Source: Solea solea (taxonomy: Eukaryota; Chordata; Actinopteri; Pleuronectiformes; Soleidae). From it: a stretch of 64,000 bases of DNA. Numbering within the stretch: position 1 is the stretch's first letter; the number at the start of each line of letters is the position of its first letter. The notes beneath the pieces are model-generated. The model had not been told where the DNA came from. It ran no database searches and saw nothing but the letters and a program-made list of their open reading frames with translations. The translations under genes were made by a program, and so were the position numbers. The stretch is taken from assembly GCF_958295425.1 (NCBI RefSeq), contig NC_081149.1, forward strand, positions 7,445,654-7,509,653, in the 5' to 3' direction. Positions 1 through 12,300 of the stretch are shown here, piece by piece.

Positions 1-268
1 AATCGATCGATTGTGTTTTCTGATTTTTCAGCTTCTTGAGAATGTGAATTTTCTGGTTTTTTTTGCTCATGTAACAAAGAAATCATTCAAACTGAATCTT
101 TTTTTTTTTTCCAGGACAAGCTAACAATTTGAGGACATCATCGTTTCCAGGTTTGAGAAACACTGATCAACGTTTGGCAACATTTTGTGGACCAAACGAT
201 TACTCAATCAATCGAGAGAAAAATCGACAGATTGACCGACTATGCAAATAATCGTTAGTTGCAGCCCT
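1..268. mobile_element. hAT MITE (GGGCTGCAAC family), cut by window edge
   Basis: Family words cagcttcttgag, gtttgagaaacactgatcaa and attttgtggaccaaacgatt, ending GTTAGTTGCAGCCCT at 268. The left end is outside the window. Confidence 0.8.
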
Positions 269-2791
269 CTATAACACTAAGCAGATTTTCATTCAAACGT
301 TTTGCAAATTCTTATCAAGTTTTCCAAAGAATTGGTACGTAAAAATGTGTATTTATGTGTGTCAAGCAGATAAAGATTCACAAAAAGAGTGTTTGTCTTC
401 AAAGTAATTCTGCACAATAATAATAAAAAAAAAAAGGTTTCTATTCGGGTGTTTTATGGCCAGCTTTTCAAGGTAGAACCTTGAGCATGTTCGGTCTTAG
501 GCGTGATCCAATCCATGAAACAGTTGCATTACTCAAATAAAACAGAACAAGATTAAAATTCCCCTCTGTGCACGCATTTAATTAGGCGCTCTCTCTCTTT
601 CTCTCTCTATCCATCTGAGCGGAATTACAGCACTCCAGTCTGCACACCTGCTCCCTCCTGAAGAAACAGCTCAACAAACGACTTCAAAAAACTTCGAAAA
701 CCTTTGGTGCAGATTCACCTGAACAAGAATTCACACAATCGTCATATGTCTGTCGCACAGAATGATAACGATAATCACGTTTGTACATTATTTTAATATC
801 ATCTTCTCCGTGCTTCCAAATAGCAGATAGAGTGGTTTATTTTTACACAGCTGGTTGTTTTTATTGTTGCACCATGTCATGTTCCTACTTACTCATTACT
901 TACTCTGTGTGAAATAAAAAAAAGAGAGAATAAAAATACAAACATAACATCCAAAACGGTACTAACACAACACGCCTGAGCCTCGGAACAAACTAATTAA
1001 CACCAGAGACGAGGATATTATTCAGACTTCAGGACAAAACTCCTCCCGCTTTATTATTGCTCACAGGTGGATTTTGCAAACAAAAGATAATTGCCACTTT
1101 TACAACTGTTGTTTTCGTGTAAGGTGTATAAACCAATCCTCCACATAATGGAGCTATAAAAATGATTCATGATGATGTTTAAAAAAAAAGAGAGAGAGAG
1201 ACATTCACGTTTACAGAATGTCAGAAAGACACAGACGATTGTCATCTGTCGTCGTCCATAAACGGCAGCTAAACGACGGTGCAATTGTTTTTAGTTGACA
1301 GTCGTTCACCATTTCACACTTTACGAGTGAACGTTTGAATTAAATGTCACTGTCTGGAGAGTATCTAGTGGTTTTATTTAAAAAAGACAGTCAAGTTTCG
1401 GGTCCTCGGGGGACTGCGTGCACTATTTAAAGGGAAACTTTACAGATGCAAGAAGACAAGAAATGACTGTAAATAAAAGTTAGTTGGCTCTCATGGTCCG
1501 AGACGCTTCCACATCAAACAAAAAAACAGTGAGCGTTCTCAAGAGGAAGATGGTGATGGTGAGCCTCTGGTTCTTTAATCTTAATTTTAGATGAAAAGGT
1601 TTGTCTAAAAATAAGATCAATGCCTGTCAAGGCCTCTTCATCATCTGTATATGATTAACATTTAAGAGCCGAGAGGACGTGGTCGACCAGTAATTCCCTT
1701 ATCCATGTTAGGGCATGTACGTCTGTCGGTGTTATTAAATCGCCAACTAGGATTGTCACAATCTAAATGACGTCCCAATCTCGACCTTCATGTAGCACAG
1801 CACAGGACATATCCACATGCATCATAAGGATGTAGACAAATAAGAAGACAACTCGGTCAACTCTTCCGTTCTTTCATTGCATTTTCTTTGCATTTCGAGC
1901 TAAACTTCCTGATATAGAAGTCCAAATATCACTTAAGTTAACTACATTTTGTGTTTACTTGGGTTATCCTTGTCTAATATTTAAATTTGTTTGATAACCA
2001 GAAACATTTAAGTGTGACAAACAACGGGCTCAGCCATTTCTCCGCATGTTTTGGTTGTGTGTACCCACAATGCACTGCAGTCTGCTTCCTGCATTTGGTT
2101 CACTTGAAGTGAATAGAGACCTACGTTTGTTTTTAGGCGGACAAGAGTTTTCGCATTCACAACTCCTCAAACGAACCAGACTTTCTGAGTAAAGTGTCTT
2201 GCCCAAGGACATGTCAGCATGTAGACTATAGCGGAGCTGGGAGTCAAACCCACAACCTTTAAGTTTAGAGACCCTTTTGCACTCATACAAACAAACTGCG
2301 GGGTTGTATGTTCAATTTAAGCCCTGTTACACAATGGACCTTTAAAGAATCCACACAAAAATAAACATCGGAGAGGTTTGTAATTAGAGCCATTACACCA
2401 TGAAGGCTCTGTCTCTCTCTCTCCCTGATTCACTCACTCATTGGGTCTATTCTTCTCTCTCTCTCTCCGACAGACACAGTATAGAGGGAATCAGTCTCGG
2501 TGTTGTCTGACAACCTTCAGCTCAGTCAAGGGCAGCACATCTCTGATGCCAAACCCTCTTTCAACTACATGCTGTTTTTTCTTTGGATAATAGTTCCACT
2601 TATTGCAGAGTTACTTTAATTTATTTCACAGGGAACAACAGTGCAGGAGCCACACTCAGTGCTTTTTGTTGTTGTTGTTGTTGTTTTTACGCATCGAAGT
2701 TGGGATCAGTCTCGCCACTTTTACGCATGGCTGTGCCGCGTCTCTCCGCAGGAAGCAGCCGCGCTTCTGAGGAGTAAAAAAGTGAGCGACG
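269..2791. other. shisa9 upstream region, no gene seen
   Basis: AT-rich with CT-rich runs (about 590-610, 2410-2470) and a (TTG)n tract at 2668-2684. Apart from the SINE-like fragment at 2085-2270 I see nothing coding. The shisa9 promoter and 5' UTR should lie in the last few hundred bases, but I see no clear TATA box. Confidence 0.6.
2085..2270. repeat. SINE-like repeat fragment
   Basis: Words taaagtgtcttgcccaagga and gcggagctgggagtcaaacc followed by cacaaccttt are common in fish short interspersed repeats. The resemblance is from memory of the motif type. Confidence 0.5.
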
Positions 2792-3324
2792 ATGCGGGGC
2801 ACGGAGCTGCTGCTCGGCTACTTTCTGGTCAAAGTTCTGGTGTGCGACGCGGAGGGTGAGCCGGGTCACGCCACCGACGACGACGACGCGGGCGCAGCCG
2901 ACGACTACATGATAGTGACCGGATTTAACGACTCGAAGGAGACGGAGAGCGCAGTCACGGAGAGTGCGCACACCGAGGACAAGTGCCGCGGCTACTACGA
3001 CGTGATGGGCCAGTGGGACCCGCCGTTCGTGTGCCAGACGGGGAACTACCTGTACTGCTGCGGCACCTGTGGCTTCAGGTTCTGCTGCGCGTTCAAGAGC
3101 TCTAGACTGGACCAGACCACCTGTAAGAACTACGACACTCCGCCGTGGATGATGACGGGGAAGCCCCCGCAGAAAGTGGACGTGGCGCTGGAGTCGGCGA
3201 AGGATAAAACCAACCTGATCGTGTATGTCATCTGCGGGGTCGTGGCCATTATGGCGCTGATAGGGATTTTCACCAAACTCGGTTTGGAAAAGACGCACCG
3301 GCCGCACCGAGAGAACATGTCAAG
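2792..3324 (+). CDS. shisa9: shisa9 exon 1: signal peptide, Shisa cysteine domain and membrane segment
   Basis: The ATG at 2792 is followed directly by a signal peptide and gives 177 codons plus two bases. The exon carries the eight conserved cysteines, a sequon (NDS, residue 46) and the transmembrane segment. It ends AG|GTAGGT; the two leftover bases pair with the first base of exon 2 to make Arg. A long open frame on the opposite strand here is a by-product of GC-rich coding sequence. Confidence 0.93.
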
Positions 3325-6300
3325 GTAGGTCTAACAATCACTGACAATCACTTTATTCATCCTGTCATCACACATTTAAACTAATTCATATTTTTTTATA
3401 TCATTACAAAAGGGTTTTCAAATCAGTCGATATCCAACAACGCGATAAAATGTCCGAAATGTAAAGATTTATAAAGTTTTACTCTATGAAGATACGAGTT
3501 AAAATCAACACACACCTGTTAAACAAAGAAACAATTCAGCTGCAAATGTGTCTATATATATATATATACCATGTATATATATCTATATAGATATATCATT
3601 GCCATGTCACAAATCACAAAGCTATATAGAAAAAAAAGAGAAGAGTTAAACCGAATGAATGTTATATGTTTTGGGATTTTGGATAATGGAGATATGCCAT
3701 GGATGAGTTCACTGCATCAATTTCCTCCTTAACATGTTGCTTTTCTCAGTAGGATCATATTTGCACAATAGTGTTAGGCTATTAGACACTTTATTGGTCA
3801 GATGAAGACAAAAAAAACAACTAATCAGTGTCATATCAGATATAGTCTGCCCTAATTTTATAAAGATCGATACACCACACAAAACTCATAGACTGTATAC
3901 AGAAATTTCACAAACATCACCTGCAATCAGGCACCTATTGGAGCATACCAATTGTTAATCACACTGAGTTATAAGTGAGTGAAAAGTCGGCTAATTTTTC
4001 CAATAGACTGAGTTTTGATTTGCCAAAAGTGGAGTCGCCCCCTGGTGGCTTACATATGATCTCCTTCCTGGGCTTAAATGACCTGGGTGCTGCCAATGAG
4101 TGTCTGGTCAAAAGGGGGCCAGTCAAAGAGAAAAGGGTACCTCAAAATATAATACGCGATACAAAAATATCACAATGATAATCAAAATATTGCAAGACAG
4201 TCATATATACATCACGATATCTGTCCGAGTGAAGAAAACAAAACGTTAAAAGTGCAGGATTTCTCTATTTATTCACGACATAGAGAACAACATGCATAAA
4301 GTCTATGTATTGAATGTGGATGGAGCATCTCTTAGCATAGCTTTCTCCACCATTATCCCGCTGTAAACTCCTTCTTCTTCAGCCAGGTAACTTCCACCTA
4401 AGTTTCCCCTCATACATTTGAATAGCTCCCCCGTGCGGAGACACAAAGTAGCGACGCACAGCGAGTGAAACCGACAGGGACTGTTTACTTTAGAGCTCCT
4501 TAATTTGTTCATTAAAATATTGGTATTTGCCCTGACGTACTATCGTATTGCCCGAGGAGGGACTACGGTGTATCACCAAATCGATGTTCTGACCCATTCC
4601 TAGTTCATACAGAGTATATAAGCAGCATATGACAGTTGCTTGTGAAAACAGCTGTGAAAACTGTCCAAGAATGAGTGAAGAGTGTTAGCCCTTCTGTTCC
4701 ATAACTCCGAGACTGTTTTTTGATATCTAGAACATCTATCTAGAACATTCAACAAAATACTATTTCACTGCTGTAAAGATGAATATTTATTAAAAGTGGG
4801 TCATCTTGTGTAGAAATGTGAAAAAATATTTGAAGTAAGTGTCTTATTGGCCGAGAAAGGCAGAAGATTTTTTGGCTCGCTGTACTGTATATGAATGACA
4901 GCATCTCCCAGAATGCACTGCACTCGCTGCCCTGCAAGGCCATGCCCCCTTCTTACCAAGTGAAGCAGACTGAGCGCTAGTTGTGTAAACACACACATCC
5001 CTGTGAGGAATTAGATGGCAAATACATTACAGACTTGTAAATTACTTTTGTGTTTTTTTTCTGTTGTGCTAAATTGTACTGCGATGTGCAGTAAAAACAA
5101 GAAAAGGACAACCAGTAAGTTTCCATCACTTGCCGGTCAGAGATTCAGAGCAGTTAGCATGTAGGCTAACGCTATCAGCTACATTCTGCCATTGAAAACT
5201 ACATTCTCAGTTTACTCTGTGGCGCAAGAGCCTGTTAGCGTAACTGTTAGCGAAGATGGCAGACACCTTGTTTACATTATGGGAATGAGGTCCCGTCTCC
5301 CTATGGGTGGGTTCTAAAAGGTGTGGAACTAGCAGTGTAGTTTCCAGTCTAGGACCAAGAAATGCCCTCTGATGACACAAAACAACAGGAAATGGGGCAT
5401 TTTGGGCATTCCCGGGAAGCCGGCAATAGAACCCACAACCTTCAAGTTGTAAGATGACTCGCCACATACCACCTATATATATATATATATCCATATACCA
5501 CTATAGCGTTGCCCCCTACATACTACTACTAATAGCAGTAGTATATAGGGGCGACGGTAGCTCAGTGGCGAGTCATCTTTTAACTCGAAGGTAGTTATAT
5601 ACTACTTCTATTAGCAGTAGTATATAACTAGTAATACAAAGCTGAGGGCAAATAAGTATTTGCCAAGTATTCTTTTAACCAAGCACAAGAAAATGCTCAT
5701 GTAACAACCTTCACCTCTCTGATCATTTCCCTCGTCTTCCAGGGCTCTCGCGCATGTCATCCGTCACCCGGCCTCAGAGCACACGGACGACATCGGACTT
5801 GGCCAGCACTACGAGAACATACAGACCAGAGTGACCATCAACAGTCTCCGTAAGTACTGCTGAACTCCTACATTATCACGTAAAAAAAAGAGCAGTGTTT
5901 TCTACACCTGTATGTGCTCACACGCCGCTGCCATCTGCTTTCGCCCCAAAATCCCACTCACAACGTTTCTTTAAATATACACAAGTCTAATTTTGTCCCA
6001 CATACATCCTGAATTAGCTGGAACCGGAAGTGGTGGTGGTGGTGGTGGTGGAGTGTGGGGGGAGTTAAAAAAATAAATAAATAAAATAAATAAATAAAGA
6101 TACGTCCAATTTCCTGCAGGCTGGTGAAAGCAATTAGTCATGCCCTTAGCAATCACTTAAAATACACACTAATTACCGTCGACAACCTAGAACTTTCTTT
6201 CCTTCATCAGTGGCTACTGTATGTAACAATGTTAGACACCCTCATTCTCTCATTCATCAGCATCAACGCCTACGTGCACACCCACACTCACACGCACAGA

Positions 6301-9300
6301 CAGGAAGGGTTCCTCTTATTAACACTAAAGTGGTTTACTGCTGTGACAGCTACATTCAATGCAGGTCTCTCTCTGACGCACTTTAATTTTAACTCTAATG
6401 CACTTTATATTCATGAAAAATATAACCATGTTTTTGTGTGGCTTTATTCATTATTTATGAAAAGGTACAATAGATGCTGAATTCTTTCATTTATGTGAGA
6501 AAGAAAAGTCTGATTGGGTCCAATATAAATTACACATCATGTACGGTAAAAGGTCAAGGAAAGACAAGGAATCCAGTTACAGTAGAAAATTGAAATAACA
6601 GTGAGTCACCTGAGCTGTGTTTGTTATAAACGTGTATTTTTGTGGCTTTGTTCATTATTTATGAAAAGGTAAACGCTGAATTCTTTGATTTATGTGGGGG
6701 GGTCCAATGTAATTCCACATTATGTACAGTAAAGGATAAAAGGACAAGGAATCAAGAAAGTAATTATTCAAAGTCAGGATCAAGTTACAGTCAAAATAGG
6801 TTAAAATAACAGTGAGTCACTTGCGTGTTTGTTCAACATGCATTGTTGTTTAATTTAGATAAGAAAAAAGTAGGGATGCACCAATCCGATATTTGTATCG
6901 GTATCGGTCCCGATATTGACGAAAATTCTAAATCGGGTATCGGTGACAATGGGCCGATCCATAGCGGCCGATCTATTCAGTCTAATTCCATGCTGTGCGC
7001 TGAGTGACGTCGTACGCAAGCAACACGCTGTGCGGAAGCCTACATTGTTTTCAAAATTAAGCGAGCGAAAGGATCAATTATCTGTAACTTTTTCACACTA
7101 CCTCAGCCAACATAAAATCAACGGCTACTTGCAATACCTGCGCAGTAAATGTTCCGAGGAGTGGTCATCATTATGGATGGGCAACCGCTGTCGGTTTCCG
7201 GGGACAAGGGATTCTGGCTGCTAATTAGCCATCTGGAACCACGGTACGACATTGCTTTATTCAGCTGCTTTTATGTTGGATGTTTAAATCATTTTTGTAC
7301 TAAACTAAACCATTAACAAAGAACTGACTGTTTATTTTGAATGTCTATCAAGCTTGTGAAGCTATTGGTTTATTTAAGATTGCTGTACTACATAATGCAC
7401 ATTTATTAAATAAATAAGTAATTCAGTACATTTCTATCAGTTTATATGGTTTGAGTCAAGTCTGATGTTACCTTGCACAAAAGAATGATCCCAGTCTTTT
7501 CCACACAATGAGACATACCGTTTGTTACCAAAATGTTGTGCTGTTTTTCTGTATCGGTATCGGCCCATTCAAACCTCAGATATCGGTATTGGAGGTGAAA
7601 AAAGCGGATTGGTGCATCCCAGGAAAAAAGTATAATTTGGTCCAATTTCCTAAAGTTTTTAGTGAAATAATTAGTAACGATAAAGAAACACAAGGAATGA
7701 ATCAATCAAAGGCAGAATTTGGATTAAAAATCCAATTACAGTGTTAAAAGAAAATACATAATTAAATAAATTGTCACCTGAGCCCAGTTTAATGGCTTTA
7801 TTCATTATTTTGGTCCAATTTTATAAAGTGTTTAGTGAAATAATTACTCCTTCTGTACAGGAAAAGTACAAAACAAACAAAGAACTAATTAATCAAAGCC
7901 AGAGTTTGGATTAAAGATCCAATTACAGTGTTGAAAAAGTTGAAATAACAATGAGTCACCTGAGCTGTGTTTGTTAAATGTGTATTTTTGTGACTTAAAG
8001 GTGACATAGACCGGAAGCTCCAATTAACGCTGCGTTTGTGTGTGTATCTGCGTCATTACCTCGTTTATGAAACCCTAAAGTTTCAGAACAAACAGTTCAG
8101 CCACTGCTGAGAAAATAGTGTTGTATTGTTTTCCTGGGCTCTGGGAAGCGGATCGACACTTCCTTAATTTGATGTCGTCATCAGAAATCCTCACCACCGT
8201 AGCGCCTCCCGGTGCGGGCACTAGTCTGGGCACATCCGGTTGCGTACATTCAACCGCAGAAGAAGAAGAACTACTCTCGTTGTAGCTGCTGAGATGCAGA
8301 GCATCCACCGTGCCAGAGGGGGAGCTGTGTATCTGAGAGCTGGCCTATCTATTACGTCACTTCCAGGTACCTGGCCAATCACAGGACAGTTGTAAAGCTC
8401 TCGTTGGCTGGCCAATCACAGCAACTGTTTGGTCTGAAACAGCGCGGCTGACGAGAGCGTCAGTGAGGAGATATTTTGATCGGCTCGTTTGCAGCGATTA
8501 GGAGGTTTTTAATCATGAAAACATGTTAATATATGTAAGTAGACCTCCATAACTAACATATATGTGTGATACAAGCATTCGATGTCACCTTTAATTCATT
8601 ATTTATGAAAATGTTAACACTGAATTATTTAATTTAGATGAGAAAAGTGTAATTTGGTCGATTTTAATAATGTGTTTAGTGAAAAAATGACTCCTTCTGT
8701 GCAGAAAAAGTACAAAACAAACAAGGAATTCATTAATCAAAGCCAGTGTTTGAAATAAAAATCCAATTACATTGTTAAAAAAAGATAACAGAATGAAATA
8801 ATGGGTCACCTGAGCACAGGTCTTTGTTAAACATGTATTTTTTGTGTTTTTATTCATAAAATTTAGAGGAGAAAAAGGTACAATTTGCTCCAATTTCCTA
8901 TTGCAAAATTAAATAGTCAAACTGTCTCTACAGTAAAGGGAAGAAAAAAAACCCCAAGGAATGAATTAATCAAAGTCAGGATTTGGATTAAAGATCCAAT
9001 TACAGTGTAACAAAGATTACAGAATGAAATAACAATGAGTCACCAGGAGCCCAGGTCTTTGTGAACACAGCTGCTGCTCTACATGTTTGATCTGAAGCAG
9101 ATGTTAATAAATATCAGGGATTATCGTGTGTGCTGTGGGAAGACCACGCATCTACATGTTCTCATTAGAAATGATAAGAATACAGCTGCTGAGGTCCCTG
9201 ATTAGTTTGGAAGCTTTTCCTATTAGTGAAAACAACTCAATTCTCTATTTGCTCACGACACGCAATGTTTATCTCATCACATAACAGTTACTTTTTCAGC

Positions 9301-12300
9301 ACAAACTCAAATCTGTAAAGCACACTGGTGGAGAATGGTTTACAGTCACATGTTCCTGTACAGTATATAAGGACACGAAAAGTATTGTACCCAGCAACGC
9401 AGACGGACACTGGAACGACGGAGTTTACACAAAATCAAAACTGTTTAAAGTCTTTACGGCACGATTTTGGTATTTAGCAAACGGGAAAATTGTTTACTGG
9501 CATCAATATGATGGGTTTTTTTTATGGCAAAACAATCGTTTTAATGAAGACTGTAGTGTAAAGTAGCGTTATGAAAAGCATCCAATGTTAAATCAATATT
9601 TTGGTAAGAGTGCACAGCACAGCGCCTCCTGATACCCGGTTTAGATAAATGAAAACTGAAGATGACAAAGAATAATCAGAGTGCATACAAGTAGGGCTGA
9701 AACAATTACTCAATCGATTATTAATCAATTATTAATCAATTACTTAATGAACTATTTTGATAATCGCTTAATCGGTCTAAGTGTTTTTAAGGAATTAAAG
9801 CAAGTTTTCTGATTTCTTTGCTCCATTTAACAAAGTAATCATTCAAACTGAATATGAACTGACATTTTTGATAACAAGACAGAATATTTGACAACATCAT
9901 CATTTCCAGGTTTGAGAAACACTGATCAACATCTTCTGACATTTTATGGACTCGATTAATTGAAAAAATAATCAACAGATTAATCAATTATGAAAATAAT
10001 CGTTAGTTGCAGCCCTACATACAAGGTGTCAAACTTACCTAACCCACCACTTAATATCAAGTCATGAGTTACTTCTGTATGTTTTCTCATAAAGGCATTT
10101 CTTATTGTTAACTCCATATCAACACCAATGCTTTTATTTTGAAATTCTGTGTTATATCGTCAAAAAAAAAAAAATGACATCACAATATTAAGATGTAAAA
10201 ATCATATATCATAATTCATATTAACCACCCCTACAGAGCAGATGCTTCCCACTTGACTGGCCACCTACTGTCCAGACTACATGCTCAGTTGGTCATTTGA
10301 GTTTGCGACCGCCACCTAAATGTGAATATTTTCTTGTTTGTTTGCTCTTGTGGACACAAACAAGCAAACACCTCACTTCAATTGACATTTTCTCCCACTT
10401 TCTGGACAAACAACTTAATCGTGGAAAAACGTATGATGTAAATGGTTAGCAGCAGCCGTTTATCTCCCTACCATAGTGGAGAAAATGCAGCTGGCTGACC
10501 TTGGGTACGGCAGTGTGCCAGCTGCAGTGTGTGTGTGTGTGTGTGTGTGTTTGCGTTTGTATCTCGCAGGGAAGTATAGGAGGGATTCTGTGTAAGTGAG
10601 CTGGCTGCAGCTCAGTTATGACTGTGGTTTTCTTGACAGCAATCCTCGCAAGGTTACAAGAGGTGAGGCGATATATATATATATATATATTCATTTATTT
10701 TACCACATGAATCCATCCCGTCCTCTCCAGCTGTGCTTTCTAGTGTGGCAGGTGTGACTATGCCCCAGCTATAATAATCACTGCATATACTGTAACGGCT
10801 ACTGGTAAAAAAGCGGCGAGTGAAAGGCTTCAGTGGGAGCTTCTGTTCCTCATCTGCTGCCTGTCAAAGATAACAAAAATCTGTTCAACCCAGTTCATTA
10901 GCTCTCCTTTCTCTTCAAGACACAGATTTCTGTGAGCTGCCTTTTTTCTTTTTTTTGCGACCAGTACTATCACGTCCTTGTCCTGCTGGTCATGTGTGTG
11001 TGTGTGTGTGTGTACATGGGGCGATTGTGAAGTGTGGCCTCTTTTTTTTTTTCTTACTCACCGGCAGTCAGCCAAAAAAAGAGAACAAAGTCTCAGCTCA
11101 GTGCCAGCACTCCACTGGTGCGTGACAGTCCACTTCCATGCTGCTAGATAGAAATGTATTTTATTTTAGCTGCATTTTCATTTGACAGCAGCTGAGAAAT
11201 GGTCACCAAATGTAGAGTCTGCCTATGGATTCATTTCCCACCTGCCACATGCTTCACTCTGGGCTGTTTTGGTGATTTTTCAAACCTTAAAAGGTAGGGT
11301 TGGATATCCTGGAAAAACAGTTTGAGCAGGCTATATTTTGAATATCAAAAGTCCAAGCTCCTTTCTTAAGACTTATGTCCAAAGCTACGTGCACAGTGCA
11401 GTGCCACTGCACGGCATCGGTAACCTTCGGTACTTTTCGGTGACGCTTCGGTGAAGTTCTGGATTTATTTTGATTTTATGGCCCTTTTTTCCAAAGATAA
11501 CTTTCACTTTCGATCTGACAGTTATTCAATGGTTTACGAAATTATGGTACTGAGAAGCTGACATAACAAATGTTTGACGCTATGGCGTCAGACTAATGTC
11601 AAAAGTCGTGAGAGCAGTAAAACGTGCTCACGAGCAAATAATATTGCTGCACACATGCAGATATTAACATCGCCAGTGCCTCTGTTTTACGTGCGCTGTG
11701 GTCACATGTGCGCTCTCAAGTGAAGTCTGCTCTCGAAATTAAAATCTGCTTGTGAAGCTGACTTATGACAGTTTGGGGATGGAGACCAAGGAGGACACCT
11801 GCCCTCTTATGATTGGTCACTTTCAGTGTGATCACACCTACAAAGAACATCTTATTTGATTGACAGATATCACTACAAGACGTCCGGAGCGGAGAGGAAC
11901 GTTAGCCTGAAGCAAATAATTTGTAATGGTCGTAAAATGGCTCGGACTCCGAATAAACAATTGCACAGACGAGAATGGGACAAATGAAGCAAAGAAACCA
12001 GAGCATATTTGTATTTAAGAAGCTGAAAAATCTGAAAACTTTTCTCAGTTCTTTTAAAAAATACTCAAACCAAATGAGTTCTTGTTTCAGCCCTAATTTA
12101 TTGTTCCCTTGCTTGTTATGGGCTGTATGATTCAACTTTACATCAATGTCTTTCAATTCTGTCTCTGTGTTGTTTTTAAATGTTTTCTATACAGCATTAA
12201 CACTCACAGTGTCTCTGTGAAAAGGGCTTTATACATAAAACTCCCAAATATTAAATTAGGATCTAAGTTAAGATCAAATAGTTTACACATGTATTTATGT

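Larger units (their letters stand above)
3325..5742 (+). other. shisa9 intron 1
   Basis: Bounded by GTAGGT and TTCCAG. Holds (TA)n-rich sequence near 3550-3600, the repeat at 4130-4600 and the SINE-like pair at 5395-5632. No other coding signal. Confidence 0.85.
6411..9066. repeat. tandem array of about six diverged units near 215 bp, split by two transposons
   Basis: Each unit carries the same order of words: ggctttattcattatttatg, ttggtccaatttc, tccaattacag, aaataacaatgagtcacctg, tgtttgttaaa. Units run roughly 6411-6629, 6630-6835, 6836-7790 (holding the hAT element 6871-7622), 7791-7980, 7981-8836 (holding the TTAA MITE 7999-8590) and 8837-9066. Divergence between units is clear, so the array is old. 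It lies in shisa9 intron 2. Confidence 0.8.

Noticed and set aside
2687..3307. 206-codon open frame antisense to shisa9 exon 1
   Set aside because: Arg/Val/His-rich shadow of a GC-rich coding exon; no recognisable domain, and the plus frame is clearly the real one.
8221..8415. Second open frame in the TTAA MITE (also at 62216-62413)
   Set aside because: Shared only because the copies are almost identical; no domain.
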